Source: an uncultured Nocardioides sp. (GTDB lineage: Bacteria; Actinomycetota; Actinomycetes; Propionibacteriales; Nocardioidaceae). Taken from it: a stretch of 30,878 bases of DNA. The stretch lies in NCBI RefSeq assembly GCF_946885725.1, contig NZ_CAMPGZ010000017.1, positions 1-30,878 of the forward strand, given 5' to 3'. The notes below the pieces were generated by a model. It was not told the DNA's origin, did no database searches, and saw only the letters and a list, made by a program, of their open reading frames with translations. Of the stretch, positions 16,989 through 24,409 are shown piece by piece. Position numbers and translations under genes: made by a program. Position 1 is the first letter of the stretch, and every line of letters begins with the position of its first letter.

Positions 16989-18455
16989 TCATCGCTGCAT
17001 GTGGTCGGGGGAGTCGAGGAGCGTGCCGACCAGACGCACGAAGAGCCAGTCGGTGAGCTGGTGGTCCTTGGTGACCTTCTCGCCGGGGCCGTAGCCGACG
17101 GCCGTCAGCGCGGCGTCGAGGATCCGCTTGTTCGACGTACGGCCGAGGACCTGCCGGCACAGGTGGTCGACCCACTGGTCGAGCCGCATCTGCTTCTCGG
17201 GCAGGAAGCCGCGGGGCTTGGCGTAGCGCACGTCCTTGGTCGGCCACCAGCCGGCGGTGAGGTCCCAGTGGAGCCGGAACGAGCTGAGCATCCGGGTCGG
17301 CGACGACCACGACGCGTTGCCGTAGGGCGCCCCGTCGGGCCGCGGCCAGTGGTGGACGAGCGTGCTCTGCGGGACCCACACCGCCGCGCGGGCGAACGAG
17401 TCCTGGGACGTGGGCTTCCTGATCGTGATGTCGAGGGCGCGGACGGTGGCGACGAAGTCCTCGACCGGCGTGCGCACCAGCCCGCCCTTCGACTTCTTGA
17501 ACTCCGGGTGCGCCACCAGGGCACGCAGCGTGGCCTTGATGTCGGTGCCGGACTTGCGGAACACCTTCGCCAGATCCGTGACGAGCCGGGTCGAGGGCCG
17601 GTCGGAGACGTAGTGCAGCGCGAGCTTGCGTGCGATGTTGTGCGCGGTGGCGGGGTGGTGCGCGAGGTAGCGCAGGTACTCCCGCGCGACGCTCTGCCCG
17701 TCCGCGCTGCCGTTGGCGTGCGTGAACCCGAGCACCTGCACGCGGCCGGTGGTGTGCCGGGCCGGGTCGTAGTAGCCGTTCCAGCTCTTGAAGGCGTCGA
17801 CGGTGAAGCCGGACAGGACCTTCGCCGAGTCCTTGACCATCGCCTCGGTGTAGCCCGAGGCGCGGCCCACGGTGTGCAGCTCGAGCAGCTCGCGGCCCTG
17901 GTTCTCGTTGGGCGCGCCACGGACCGAGCGCCAGTTGTCGAGGTACAGCAGCATCGCCGGGTGCAGCGCGGCCTCGACGAGCATCTCGTCGAACCGGCCG
18001 AGCGCGTGCTTGCGGATGACCTGGTCGTAGGACCAGCGGTGCACCCAGCCGAGGTCGGAGTTGGCGTGCACGTGCAGGTGGTTGGACCAGAAGTCGACGA
18101 GGCTCTCGAGCACCTGCCGGTGGGAGTGGATGCGCCGCATCATCGAGTAGTTGGCCAGGTCGACGGCGTACTCCCAGCCGCCCTTGGCGCCGCTGTCCTG
18201 CTTCGCCCAGCGGGTGGCGGGGGAGTCGGCCCGGAGCTCGCCGTACCAGAAGGGCAGCTTCTTCGCGGTCGCGGACTCCTTCACCTTGTGCGGCTCGAGC
18301 TGCTGCTCGAACCACTTCTCGGGCGAGCCGGCCCGGCGCATCTGCTTGAACGTCGCGCGTGAGTAGCCGCAGCCCATCCGGTTCATCAGGTGCCGCTGCT
18401 TCGCGGTGGGGACCTTGGTGTCCGGGTAGGGGTTGACCTTCAGCGTGCGCGCCAC
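16989..18455 (-). CDS. DUF1800 protein, partner of DUF1501
   Basis: The 488-residue protein matches the DUF1800 family: HLMNRMGCGYSRATFKQM, WSNHLHVH, FDEMLVEAALHPAMLLYLDN, NENQGRELLELHTVG, GYTEAMVKDSAKVLSGF and the late HPEFKKSKGGLVRTPVEDFVATVRAL are all family signatures. The function is unknown. DUF1800 and DUF1501 genes are adjacent across many bacteria, and their products are thought to act together outside the cytoplasm. No signal peptide is seen here after GTG 18455, and I find no alternative ATG, GTG or TTG start in the short upstream stretch (CTG only). It may therefore travel with the Tat-exported DUF1501 partner, which is an inference. The upstream PQQ-type dehydrogenase ends 49 nt away. 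Confidence 0.93.
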   Translation of the reverse strand: MARTLKVNPYPDTKVPTAKQRHLMNRMGCGYSRATFKQMRRAGSPEKWFEQQLEPHKVKESATAKKLPFWYGELRADSPATRWAKQDSGAKGGWEYAVDLANYSMMRRIHSHRQVLESLVDFWSNHLHVHANSDLGWVHRWSYDQVIRKHALGRFDEMLVEAALHPAMLLYLDNWRSVRGAPNENQGRELLELHTVGRASGYTEAMVKDSAKVLSGFTVDAFKSWNGYYDPARHTTGRVQVLGFTHANGSADGQSVAREYLRYLAHHPATAHNIARKLALHYVSDRPSTRLVTDLAKVFRKSGTDIKATLRALVAHPEFKKSKGGLVRTPVEDFVATVRALDITIRKPTSQDSFARAAVWVPQSTLVHHWPRPDGAPYGNASWSSPTRMLSSFRLHWDLTAGWWPTKDVRYAKPRGFLPEKQMRLDQWVDHLCRQVLGRTSNKRILDAALTAVGYGPGEKVTKDHQLTDWLFVRLVGTLLDSPDHMQR

Positions 18456-18504
18456 AAGGTAGGTATCGGCAGCGGTACGCCGGACCTGGAGGAGAACCGA
18501 CAGG

Positions 18505-19689
18505 TCAGTCGAGCGCGATCTCGAGGATCCGGTCGTCCTGAGGGGCGGGGTCGCCGCGGCCGTCGCGGTTGGAGGTGGTGACCCAGAGGTTGCCGTTGGG
18601 TGCGACCACCACGGTGCGCATCCGGCCGTAGTCGCCGACGAACCAGTCGCGCGGCTTGCCGGTGCCCTGGTTGGTGACGGGCACCTGCCAGAGCCGCTGG
18701 CCGCGCAGCGAGGCCATCCAGAGCGACCCGTCGAGGAAGGCCAGGCCGCTGGGGGAGGCCTCGGACGTGCGCCACTGGACGAAGGGGTCGCGGTAGCGGT
18801 CCTGGCGGTCGGCCGCGCGGCCCTCGTGGACCGGCCAGCCGTAGTTGCGGCCCCGGCTGACCAGGTTGAGCTCGTCCCAGGTGTTCTGGCCGAACTCGCT
18901 GGCCCACAGGCGGCCGTCGTCGTCGAACGCGAGTCCCTGCACGTTGCGGTGCCCCATCGTCCACACCGGCGAGCCCTCGACCGGGTTGTCGTCCGGGGCG
19001 TCCCCGTCGGGCGTGATCCGCAGGATCTTCCCGGCGAGCGAGTCGGGGTCCTGCGCGAGGTGCTCCTCGCCGGTCTCGCCGGTGGACACGAAGAGCGTGC
19101 CGTCGTCCGCGAACAGCAGCCTCCCGCCGTCGTGGATGAAGCCGTTCGGGATCCCGGTCAGCACCGGCCGCGCCGGGCCGAGCCGGCGGCCGTCGTACCT
19201 CATCCGGACGACGCGGTTGTCCTCGGCGGTGCTGACGTAGGCGTAGACCCGCTTGTCCTCGTCGTACGTCGGGGACGCGGCGAGCCCGAGCAGGCCGGCC
19301 TCGCCCTGCGGGGCGGCGATGCCCAGCCGGCCGACCTCGCGCGGGCGGCCGCCGCCGGCCGGGATCGCCAGCACACGAGTGGTGTCACGCTCGGACACCA
19401 GCGCCGTGCCGTCGGGCAGGAACGTGATGCCCCAGGGGGCCACGAGGTTGCGGGCGACCGTGCCGACCACGCGTGGCCGGGCCGGTCCGTCGTCGGCCTC
19501 CTCGGGCGCGGTGGACTCCGGCGGGTCCTCGGTCTCTTCGGTTTCCTCGGGGTCCGACGGCTCGCCGGTCCGCGTCGACGGCTGCGGCGTCGCCTCCTGC
19601 GGGCCGAGGCCGTCGGGTTCGCCCTCGGGCTGGGAGCAGGCCGCGAGCAGCAGCGCCAGCGTCGTCAGCGCGGAGGCGAGTGCTCTCAC
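18505..19689 (-). CDS. PQQ-dependent sugar dehydrogenase-like lipoprotein (GSDH family)
   Basis: This is a six-bladed beta-propeller of the soluble glucose/sorbosone dehydrogenase family. From GTG 19689 the 394-residue product has a lipoprotein signal VRALASALTTLALLLAAC with the lipobox LAAC (Cys18), so it should sit on the outer face of the membrane. An acidic Pro/Thr/Glu-rich linker follows (to about residue 70). Family motifs are VAPWGITFLPDGTALVSERD, GEAGLLGLAASP, FIHDGGRLLF (catalytic His position), FVSTGETG and WTMGHRNVQGLAFDDDGRLWASEFGQNTWDELN (in pieces). Many actinobacterial members act on unknown sugars or are not PQQ-loaded, so the substrate is open. GTG 19689 is chosen for the signal peptide; TACCGT lies 7 nt upstream. 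Confidence 0.93.
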   Translation of the reverse strand: MRALASALTTLALLLAACSQPEGEPDGLGPQEATPQPSTRTGEPSDPEETEETEDPPESTAPEEADDGPARPRVVGTVARNLVAPWGITFLPDGTALVSERDTTRVLAIPAGGGRPREVGRLGIAAPQGEAGLLGLAASPTYDEDKRVYAYVSTAEDNRVVRMRYDGRRLGPARPVLTGIPNGFIHDGGRLLFADDGTLFVSTGETGEEHLAQDPDSLAGKILRITPDGDAPDDNPVEGSPVWTMGHRNVQGLAFDDDGRLWASEFGQNTWDELNLVSRGRNYGWPVHEGRAADRQDRYRDPFVQWRTSEASPSGLAFLDGSLWMASLRGQRLWQVPVTNQGTGKPRDWFVGDYGRMRTVVVAPNGNLWVTTSNRDGRGDPAPQDDRILEIALD

Positions 19690-19696
19690 GCGCCCC

Positions 19697-19702
19697 ACGG
19701 TA
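19697..19702 (-). promoter_or_regulatory. -10 box TACCGT, leaderless promoter of the dehydrogenase lipoprotein
   Basis: TACCGT on the minus strand is 7 nt before GTG 19689, in the 22-nt gap after the upstream membrane-protein gene. No clear -35. Confidence 0.45.
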
Positions 19703-19711
19703 GTCGGGACG

Positions 19712-20041
19712 TCAGGCGGGTCGCCGGGCTCGACGCGCTCCGATGACGTAGCCGACGACGAAGAGCGGGCCACCGGCCAGCAGCACGGCCGCCGGGTCGG
19801 ACCAGCGCGCCAACACCGGAACCATCACGAGCAGGGCGAGCAGAAAAGCCGCGTCGCGCCCGTGCGGCCACCGGACGAGCACGGCGACGAGGAGCGCCGT
19901 CGCCAGCAGCAGGGCGAGCAGGGGCCTGCGGACGTCCTCGGTGATCGCGGCGTGCTCGAAGATCGGTCGTACCGGACCAGGACCGGGGCGACCGTGCCGG
20001 AGACCGCCGTGCCCGCGAGGCCCGCGCCGAGCACGGACCAC
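19712..20041 (-). CDS. Small membrane protein, N-terminus doubtful (possible frameshift)
   Basis: From about residue 33 the 109-residue frame reads as a good small membrane protein: EDVRRPLLALLLATALLVAVLV, then AAFLLALLVMVPVLARW, then AAVLLAGGPLFVVGYVIGARR, three hydrophobic segments with a basic end. The first 26 residues from GTG 20041 are Arg/Gly/Pro-rich and look like an out-of-frame reading. In that stretch the other minus-strand frame has the high-GC third positions expected of coding sequence (GQSWSVLGAGLAGTAVSG, continuing to APVLVRYD). A one-base loss near 19965-19980 would join the two. It may be a broken or mis-sequenced gene. The function is unknown. It lies 37 nt after the LLM oxidoreductase stop. 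Confidence 0.5.
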   Translation of the reverse strand: MVRARRGPRGHGGLRHGRPGPGPVRPIFEHAAITEDVRRPLLALLLATALLVAVLVRWPHGRDAAFLLALLVMVPVLARWSDPAAVLLAGGPLFVVGYVIGARRARRPA

Positions 20042-20078
20042 GACTGGCCGAGCGGCAGGGCCTCGAGCCCTCGGCCGG

Positions 20079-21098
20079 TCAGCGCCAGCCGAGCTCCGGC
20101 GCGATGAGCCGCACGACGCTGTCGAGCAGGTGCGCGTTGTAGTCGACGCCGAGCTGGTTGGGCACGGTCAGCAGCAGCGTGTCGGCGGCGGCGATCGCCT
20201 CGTCGTCGGCGAGCTCCTTGACCAGCTGCTCCGGCTCGCCGGCGTACGTCTTGCCGAAGCGGGCGTTGCCGCCGTCGAGGAACCCGACCTGGTCCTGGCT
20301 GTGCGTCTCGTGGCCGAAGTACGCGCGGTCCTGGTCGGAGACGATCGGGAAGATGCTGCGGCTGACCGAGACGCGCGGCTCGCGCTCGTGGCCGGCTTCC
20401 TTCCAGGCGTCGCGGAACCGCTGGATCTGCTCGGCCTGCAGCCGGTGGAACGGGACGCCGGTGTCCTCGGTGAGCAGCGTGGAGCTCATCAGGTTCATGC
20501 CCTGCTGGGCCGTCCACTCGGCGGTGGCGCGGGTGCCGGCGCCCCACCAGATCCGGTCCCGCAGCCCGGGCGAGTGCGGCTCGATGCGCAGCAGGCCGGG
20601 CGGGTTGGGGAACATCGGCCGCGGGTTCGGCTCCGCGAACGGCCGGCCGGTGATCACGTCGAGGAAGATCGCCGCGTGCTGCCGCGCCATCTCGGCCGCG
20701 TCGGAGCCCTCAGCCGGCACGTGCCCGAAGTAGCGGAACCCGTCGACCACCTGCTCGGGTGAGCCACGGCTGATCCCGAGCTGGAGCCGGCCGCCGGAGA
20801 TAAGGTCGGCGGCGCCCGCGTCCTCGGCCATGTAGAGCGGGTTCTCGTAGCGCATGTCGATGACGCCGGTGCCGATCTCGATCCGGCTGGTCCGTGCGCC
20901 GACCGCCGCGAGCAGCGGGAACGGCGACGCGAGCTGACGGGCGAAGTGGTGGACGCGGAAGTACGCCCCGTCGGCGCCGACCTCCTCGGCCGCGACGGCC
21001 AGGTCGATCGACTGCAGCAGCGCGTCGGAGGCGGTGCGCGTCTGCGAGTGCGGCGAGGGCGACCAGTGGCCGAAGGACAGGAACCCGATCTTCTTCAT
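20079..21098 (-). CDS. LLM class flavin/F420-dependent oxidoreductase
   Basis: The 339-residue protein is a luciferase-like monooxygenase-fold TIM barrel that uses FMN or F420. Motifs are IGFLSFGHWSP at the N-terminus, AVAAEEVGADGAYFRVHHF, LASPFPLLAAVGARTSRIEIGTGVIDMRYENPLYMAED (in pieces), GRLQLGISRGSPEQVVDGFRYFG and RIWWGAGTRATAEWTAQQGMNLMSS. The substrate is unknown. ATG 21098 is the first codon giving the canonical short beta-1 strand, and in-frame sequence upstream is not protein-like. The alpha/beta hydrolase gene ends 17 nt upstream on the same strand, so they are likely co-transcribed. There is no signal peptide. Confidence 0.94.
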   Translation of the reverse strand: MKKIGFLSFGHWSPSPHSQTRTASDALLQSIDLAVAAEEVGADGAYFRVHHFARQLASPFPLLAAVGARTSRIEIGTGVIDMRYENPLYMAEDAGAADLISGGRLQLGISRGSPEQVVDGFRYFGHVPAEGSDAAEMARQHAAIFLDVITGRPFAEPNPRPMFPNPPGLLRIEPHSPGLRDRIWWGAGTRATAEWTAQQGMNLMSSTLLTEDTGVPFHRLQAEQIQRFRDAWKEAGHEREPRVSVSRSIFPIVSDQDRAYFGHETHSQDQVGFLDGGNARFGKTYAGEPEQLVKELADDEAIAAADTLLLTVPNQLGVDYNAHLLDSVVRLIAPELGWR

Positions 21099-21115
21099 GC
21101 GTCGCGTAACAACGC

Positions 21116-22033
21116 TCAGGCCGCTTCGCTTCCTTCGACACGCCGGACGAGCTCGAGGAGGTGCTCGTGCACGACGTCCGGGTGCTCGAGCTGGAGGAAG
21201 TGCGAGCCGGGCAGCAGCTCGTACGTCGCACCGGGGATCCGCTCGGCCGCGGTGCGCATGTCGTGGTGGGAGGCGAGTACGTCGTACCTCCCGGCGACGA
21301 ACGCCGTCGGCACCCGGATCGACCGCAGCGACACCCGCGGGTGCTCGGCGGCGGCGCGGGCGAGGCGGCCGTACCAGTCGACGGGCGTGCTGAGGAACTC
21401 CTTGACCGCCTCTTGCACGTCGGCGATGTCGCCGCCCCCGGAGTCGACCGGGAGCATGAAGCCGCAGTGCGTGAGCGCCTCGGCGGTCAGCCGCCCGACC
21501 GGCCACCGGCTGCTGACCGGCGTGATCGCCGGGCCGAGGTGCTGCATCGCCCGCGCCACGCCGATGGCGATCGGGCGGCGCAGCGGACGCGGCACCAGCA
21601 GCGGCGCACCCATCGACGAGAACGTCCCGCCCGGCACGCCGGCCACCGCGAACAGCCCGCTGACGCGCTCCGGCGCCGCCACGGTCAGCTCGAAGGCCGT
21701 GTTGACGCCGAACGACCAGCCCGCCACGACGCACCGGTCCACGCCCGCGTCGTCGAGCACCGCCAGCGCGTCCTCGACGAACGCCTCGACGCCGATCCGG
21801 TCGGGATCGGCGGGTCGGTCGGAGCCGCCGGTGCCGCGGTGGTTCCACGACACCACGCGGACACCGCAGTCGCGGCGCAGCAGTGCGGGCCAGGCGTGCG
21901 GGTTGGTGCCGAGCCCGTTGCACAGCAGCACGGTCGGCCCGCCGGCGTCGTTGGTCCACGCCCGGATCCGCGTGCCGTCGGCGCTCGTCACGTCGTAGTA
22001 GCGGAGGGCCCGGCCGGGTCGCGCGCTGGACAT
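21116..22033 (-). CDS. Alpha/beta hydrolase
   Basis: This 305-residue alpha/beta hydrolase has a complete triad. The nucleophile elbow is GWSFG (Ser107), the acid is probably Asp in AGRYDVL, and the base is His in GSHFLQLEHP near the C-terminus. The oxyanion region is VLLCNGLGTNPHAW, and VVSWNHRGTGGSDRP is a typical strand-4 segment. It resembles esterases and C-C hydrolases, but the substrate cannot be given. ATG 22033 has CACACT 7 nt upstream and no Shine-Dalgarno. In-frame sequence further upstream overlaps the 67-residue gene and is not protein-like. It is followed at 17 nt by the LLM oxidoreductase, so the two may act on one compound class. Confidence 0.93.
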   Translation of the reverse strand: MSSARPGRALRYYDVTSADGTRIRAWTNDAGGPTVLLCNGLGTNPHAWPALLRRDCGVRVVSWNHRGTGGSDRPADPDRIGVEAFVEDALAVLDDAGVDRCVVAGWSFGVNTAFELTVAAPERVSGLFAVAGVPGGTFSSMGAPLLVPRPLRRPIAIGVARAMQHLGPAITPVSSRWPVGRLTAEALTHCGFMLPVDSGGGDIADVQEAVKEFLSTPVDWYGRLARAAAEHPRVSLRSIRVPTAFVAGRYDVLASHHDMRTAAERIPGATYELLPGSHFLQLEHPDVVHEHLLELVRRVEGSEAA

Positions 22034-22040
22034 GTCGGGG

Positions 22041-22046
22041 AGTGTG
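22041..22046 (-). promoter_or_regulatory. Possible -10 box CACACT, leaderless layout, alpha/beta hydrolase
   Basis: CACACT on the minus strand is 7 nt before ATG 22033. It is identical in hexamer and spacing to the site before the MOSC gene (2693-2698). Confidence 0.35.
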
Positions 22047-22076
22047 CCCGACCGGATCCGCTCCCTGCGCGCCGGG

Positions 22077-22280
22077 TCAACCGACGCGTGTCGGGCGGGC
22101 CCGGTCGGGCCGGCTCTGCTCGACGTACCGAGCGAAGAACTCCTCGACCTCGAGGCGCTCGGCGCGGCGCTGCGTGAGTGCCGTCGCGGCGAGCATCGCG
22201 TTGCGACGGGAGACCTCCTGGCTGGCCACCGGCCAGCGCACGGCTCGACCGACCGCCCTGACCAGCCGGGGGATCGCCAT
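22077..22280 (-). CDS. Small hypothetical protein (67 residues)
   Basis: I do not recognise this protein. It has a basic amphipathic N-terminus (MAIPRLVRAVGRAVRWPVAS), then a helical segment (RRNAMLAATALTQRRAERLEVEEFFARYVEQ) and a short basic tail. There is no membrane segment. It is supported as a gene by an excellent AGGAGG site 8 nt upstream of ATG 22280, one of the best in the window, and by codon use. It lies 43 nt upstream of the alpha/beta hydrolase on the same strand and is divergent from the D-2-hydroxyacid dehydrogenase. Confidence 0.75.
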   Translation of the reverse strand: MAIPRLVRAVGRAVRWPVASQEVSRRNAMLAATALTQRRAERLEVEEFFARYVEQSRPDRARPTRVG

Positions 22281-22322
22281 CGCTGTTTCCTCCTCTCCGT
22301 GCCTCCGTGGGTGCTCGCGTCG

Positions 22323-22354
22323 ACGCTAGGGACGGCGTGCTTCGCGTCGGTCAA
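22323..22354 (-). promoter_or_regulatory. Possible promoter of the small hypothetical gene
   Basis: On the minus strand TTGACC (22354-22349) is a good -35. The nearest -10-like hexamer TAGCGT (22328-22323) is 20 nt away, longer than the usual 16-19. The leader would be about 35 nt with a Shine-Dalgarno, unlike the leaderless genes nearby. Confidence 0.3.
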
Positions 22355-22397
22355 CGTCGTGTGACGGGCAGATGAACTCTGTCGGCCCGGCCGTGGC

Positions 22398-22403
22398 TAC
22401 GGT
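22398..22403 (+). promoter_or_regulatory. -10 box TACGGT, leaderless promoter of the dehydrogenase-HIT unit
   Basis: TACGGT is 6 nt before GTG 22410, with no Shine-Dalgarno. No clear -35. Confidence 0.5.
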
Positions 22404-22409
22404 TGCGGC

Positions 22410-23330
22410 GTGACCCGCCCGGAACCCCTCGTCTGGCTGCCCTTCGACCCCGAGCTGCTCGGCGACCCGCCCGCCGGGCTGCGCTACGAGGTGGTCGACC
22501 CGGGCGAGGAGGTGCCGGACTCCGTCGCCGACGTGGAGTTCTACGTGCCGCCGTACCGCTTCTCAAGCGCCGACGTCGAGGTGATCGCCCGCATGAAGTC
22601 GCTGCGGGTCGTGCAGACGCAGACCGCCGGTGTCGAGCACGTGCGACCGTTCGTGCCCGACGGAGTGGTGCTCTGCAACGGCCGCGGCATCCACGACGCC
22701 TCCACGGCCGAGCTGGCGGTCACGCTGATGCTCGCCTCGCTGCGTGGCATCCCGGGCTTCGTGCGTGCGCAGGACCAGCACGTGTGGCTGCACGGCACGC
22801 GCCCCTCGCTGGCCGACTCGACCGTGCTCATCGTCGGGTACGGCGCGATCGGGCGGGCGCTGGAGCGCCGCCTCGACGGCTTCGAGGTCGACGTCGTGCG
22901 CGTCGCCCGCACCGCCCGGGACGGCGTGCACGGGTTCGACGAGCTGCCCGCGCTGCTGCCGGACGCCGACGTCGTCGTGCTGATCGTGCCCATGACCGAC
23001 GAGACCCGCGGCCTGGTGGACGCGGAGTTCCTCGCCCGGATGAAGGACGGCGCGCTGCTGGTCAACGTCGCCCGCGGCGGCGTCGTCGACACCGACGCGC
23101 TGGTCGAGGCGCTGCGCTCGGGCCGTATCAGCGCGGCGCTCGACGTGACCGACCCGGAGCCGCTGCCCGAGGACCACCCGCTGTGGGACTGCCCCAACCT
23201 GCTGATCTCGCCGCACGTCGGCGGCGCCAGCACGGCGATGGAGCCGCGCTCCTACGCGCTGGTGCGCGCGCAGCTCGCCCGCTTCGCCGCCGGCGAGCCG
23301 CTCGAGAACGTGATGGAGGGCGACTACTGA
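22410..23330 (+). CDS. D-2-hydroxyacid dehydrogenase (NAD-dependent)
   Basis: The enzyme interconverts 2-oxoacids and D-2-hydroxyacids with NAD(P). The 306-residue protein has the two-domain layout of the family. The Rossmann motif is GYGAIG (143-148). The catalytic trio is Arg222 in NVARGGVVD, Glu250 in VTDPEPLPEDHPLW and His269 in SPHVGGAS. The substrate-domain segment TQTAGVEHV is also typical. The exact substrate (phosphoglycerate, glyoxylate/hydroxypyruvate or other) cannot be told; the length and lack of an ACT domain argue against full-length SerA. The start is GTG 22410, with TACGGT 6 nt upstream. The stop overlaps the HIT gene start by one base (TGATG), so the pair is coupled. Confidence 0.94.
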   Translation: MTRPEPLVWLPFDPELLGDPPAGLRYEVVDPGEEVPDSVADVEFYVPPYRFSSADVEVIARMKSLRVVQTQTAGVEHVRPFVPDGVVLCNGRGIHDASTAELAVTLMLASLRGIPGFVRAQDQHVWLHGTRPSLADSTVLIVGYGAIGRALERRLDGFEVDVVRVARTARDGVHGFDELPALLPDADVVVLIVPMTDETRGLVDAEFLARMKDGALLVNVARGGVVDTDALVEALRSGRISAALDVTDPEPLPEDHPLWDCPNLLISPHVGGASTAMEPRSYALVRAQLARFAAGEPLENVMEGDY

Positions 23331-23740
23331 TGGCCGAGCCGGGCTGCGTCTTCTGCCGGATCGTCGCCGGCGACGAGGAGGCCTTCGTGATCGGCAGCAG
23401 CGCGGGCGCCGTCGCGTTCCTCGACATCGCGCCGCTCTCGCGCGGCCACTCCCTCGTCGTACCGACCGCGCACGTGCCCGACCTGCTCGCCGGCGGCGCC
23501 GACGTGCTGCACGTGGTCGCGCCGCTGGTCGAGGAGACCGCGCGCCTGCTCGTGGGCCGCCTCGGTGCCGACGGCATCAACCTGTTCCAGAGCTCCGGCG
23601 AGGCGGCCGGCCAGGAGGTGCCGCACTTCCACGTGCACCTGGTGCCGCGCTGGAAGGGCGACGGTGTGCTCCGCAACCTGGTGCGCGAGCCGATGCCGGC
23701 CGAGGAGCTCGACACGCTGCACGCGCAGCTGGTGGGCTGA
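23330..23740 (+). CDS. HIT family nucleotide-binding hydrolase
   Basis: HIT proteins hydrolyse the phosphoramidate or phosphoanhydride bond of nucleotide conjugates such as adenosine phosphoramidate. The 136-residue protein has the zinc cysteines CVFC (Cys6, Cys9) and the histidine triad PHFHVHLVP (His99, His101, His103). INLFQSSGEAAGQEVPHFH is the normal HINT-type approach to the active site. ATG 23330 shares a base with the dehydrogenase stop (TGATG). It is followed by a dispersed repeat and the convergent PadR gene. Confidence 0.95.
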   Translation: MAEPGCVFCRIVAGDEEAFVIGSSAGAVAFLDIAPLSRGHSLVVPTAHVPDLLAGGADVLHVVAPLVEETARLLVGRLGADGINLFQSSGEAAGQEVPHFHVHLVPRWKGDGVLRNLVREPMPAEELDTLHAQLVG

Positions 23741-23747
23741 GTGTGCA

Positions 23748-23772
23748 GGTGGGCTCGACAGCCTCGACCACC
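23748..23772. repeat. Dispersed palindromic repeat between convergent HIT and PadR genes
   Basis: The 25-nt unit has arms GGTGG (23748-23752) and CCACC (23768-23772), with inner TCGA blocks that also pair. Over 23 nt it matches the reverse complement of 30615-30637 with two mismatches. I recognise this type of unit as common in Nocardioides chromosomes. At this position it may end transcription from both sides. Confidence 0.7.
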
Positions 23773-23780
23773 CGAAAGGC

Positions 23781-24335
23781 TCAGCCCTCTTCCTCGAGCC
23801 GGTGCAGGAGCTTCTCGATGATCGCCCGCTCGCCGGCGAGGTACTCCAGCCCCCAGTCGGCCACCAGCGAGGGGTAGCGGAACGGCTCGCCCGGCGCGTC
23901 CCGACCGCGCAGGCTCTCGCGCACGGTCTCGAGGTCGGCGCGGTGCGCGGCGAGTGCCTCCAGGTGCTCGCGCAGCAGAGCTTTCGAGCGCTCCGGGTCG
24001 ACGAGGTGGCCGATCAGCAGGCGCAGCGCGACCGGGTGCTTGAGCGTCGGGAAGCCGACCGGCGACTCCTCGAGCCAGCGGGTCAGCGCCCGGCGGCCCT
24101 TCGCGGTGATCCGGTACCTCGACGACTTCTTGTGCGGACCCGCCTCGCGGGGCGTGACCAGGCCGTGCTCGGTGAGCCGGTCGAGCTCGGTGTAGACCTG
24201 GCTCATGGCGGGGGAGACCCAGTAGAACCGCAGGGTCCGGTCGGCCCGCTGCTTGAGCTCGTAGCCGGTGAGGTCGTCGCCGAACGTCAGTAGCCCGAGA
24301 AGGGCGTACGACGTGGTCGGCAGGTCTTGACTCAT
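23781..24335 (-). CDS. PadR family transcriptional regulator
   Basis: The 184-residue protein is a classical two-domain PadR. The N-terminal winged helix (SYALLGLLTFGDDLTGYELKQ, then SPAMSQVYTELDRLTEHGLV and a wing SSRYRITAKGRRAL) is followed by a long helical C-terminal domain (LLREHLEALAAHRADLETVRE) of the Vir_act_alpha_C type that forms the dimer. ATG 24335 is preceded by TACGCT at 9 nt. It is divergent from the Asp-box protein, and the shared gap holds a perfect TGTTCC dyad between the possible -10 and -35 regions of this gene. This suggests that it represses itself and perhaps its neighbour. The inducer is unknown. Confidence 0.94.
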   Translation of the reverse strand: MSQDLPTTSYALLGLLTFGDDLTGYELKQRADRTLRFYWVSPAMSQVYTELDRLTEHGLVTPREAGPHKKSSRYRITAKGRRALTRWLEESPVGFPTLKHPVALRLLIGHLVDPERSKALLREHLEALAAHRADLETVRESLRGRDAPGEPFRYPSLVADWGLEYLAGERAIIEKLLHRLEEEG

Positions 24336-24351
24336 GGTCCCTCAAGCGTAG

Positions 24352-24368
24352 TGTTCCGAAAAGGAACA
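24352..24368. promoter_or_regulatory. Palindromic operator TGTTCC-N5-GGAACA between PadR and Asp-box genes
   Basis: TGTTCC (24352-24357), GAAAA, GGAACA (24363-24368) is a perfect 6+6 dyad, and the flanks continue imperfectly (AG at the left, AT at the right). It lies in the 74-nt divergent gap, upstream of a possible PadR -10 TACGCT (24350-24345, minus strand). It is best read as the PadR binding site. Confidence 0.7.
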
Positions 24369-24409
24369 ATCACCCGTCGTCCGACGGATGGAACGCTGCA
24401 GGAGGCGCC

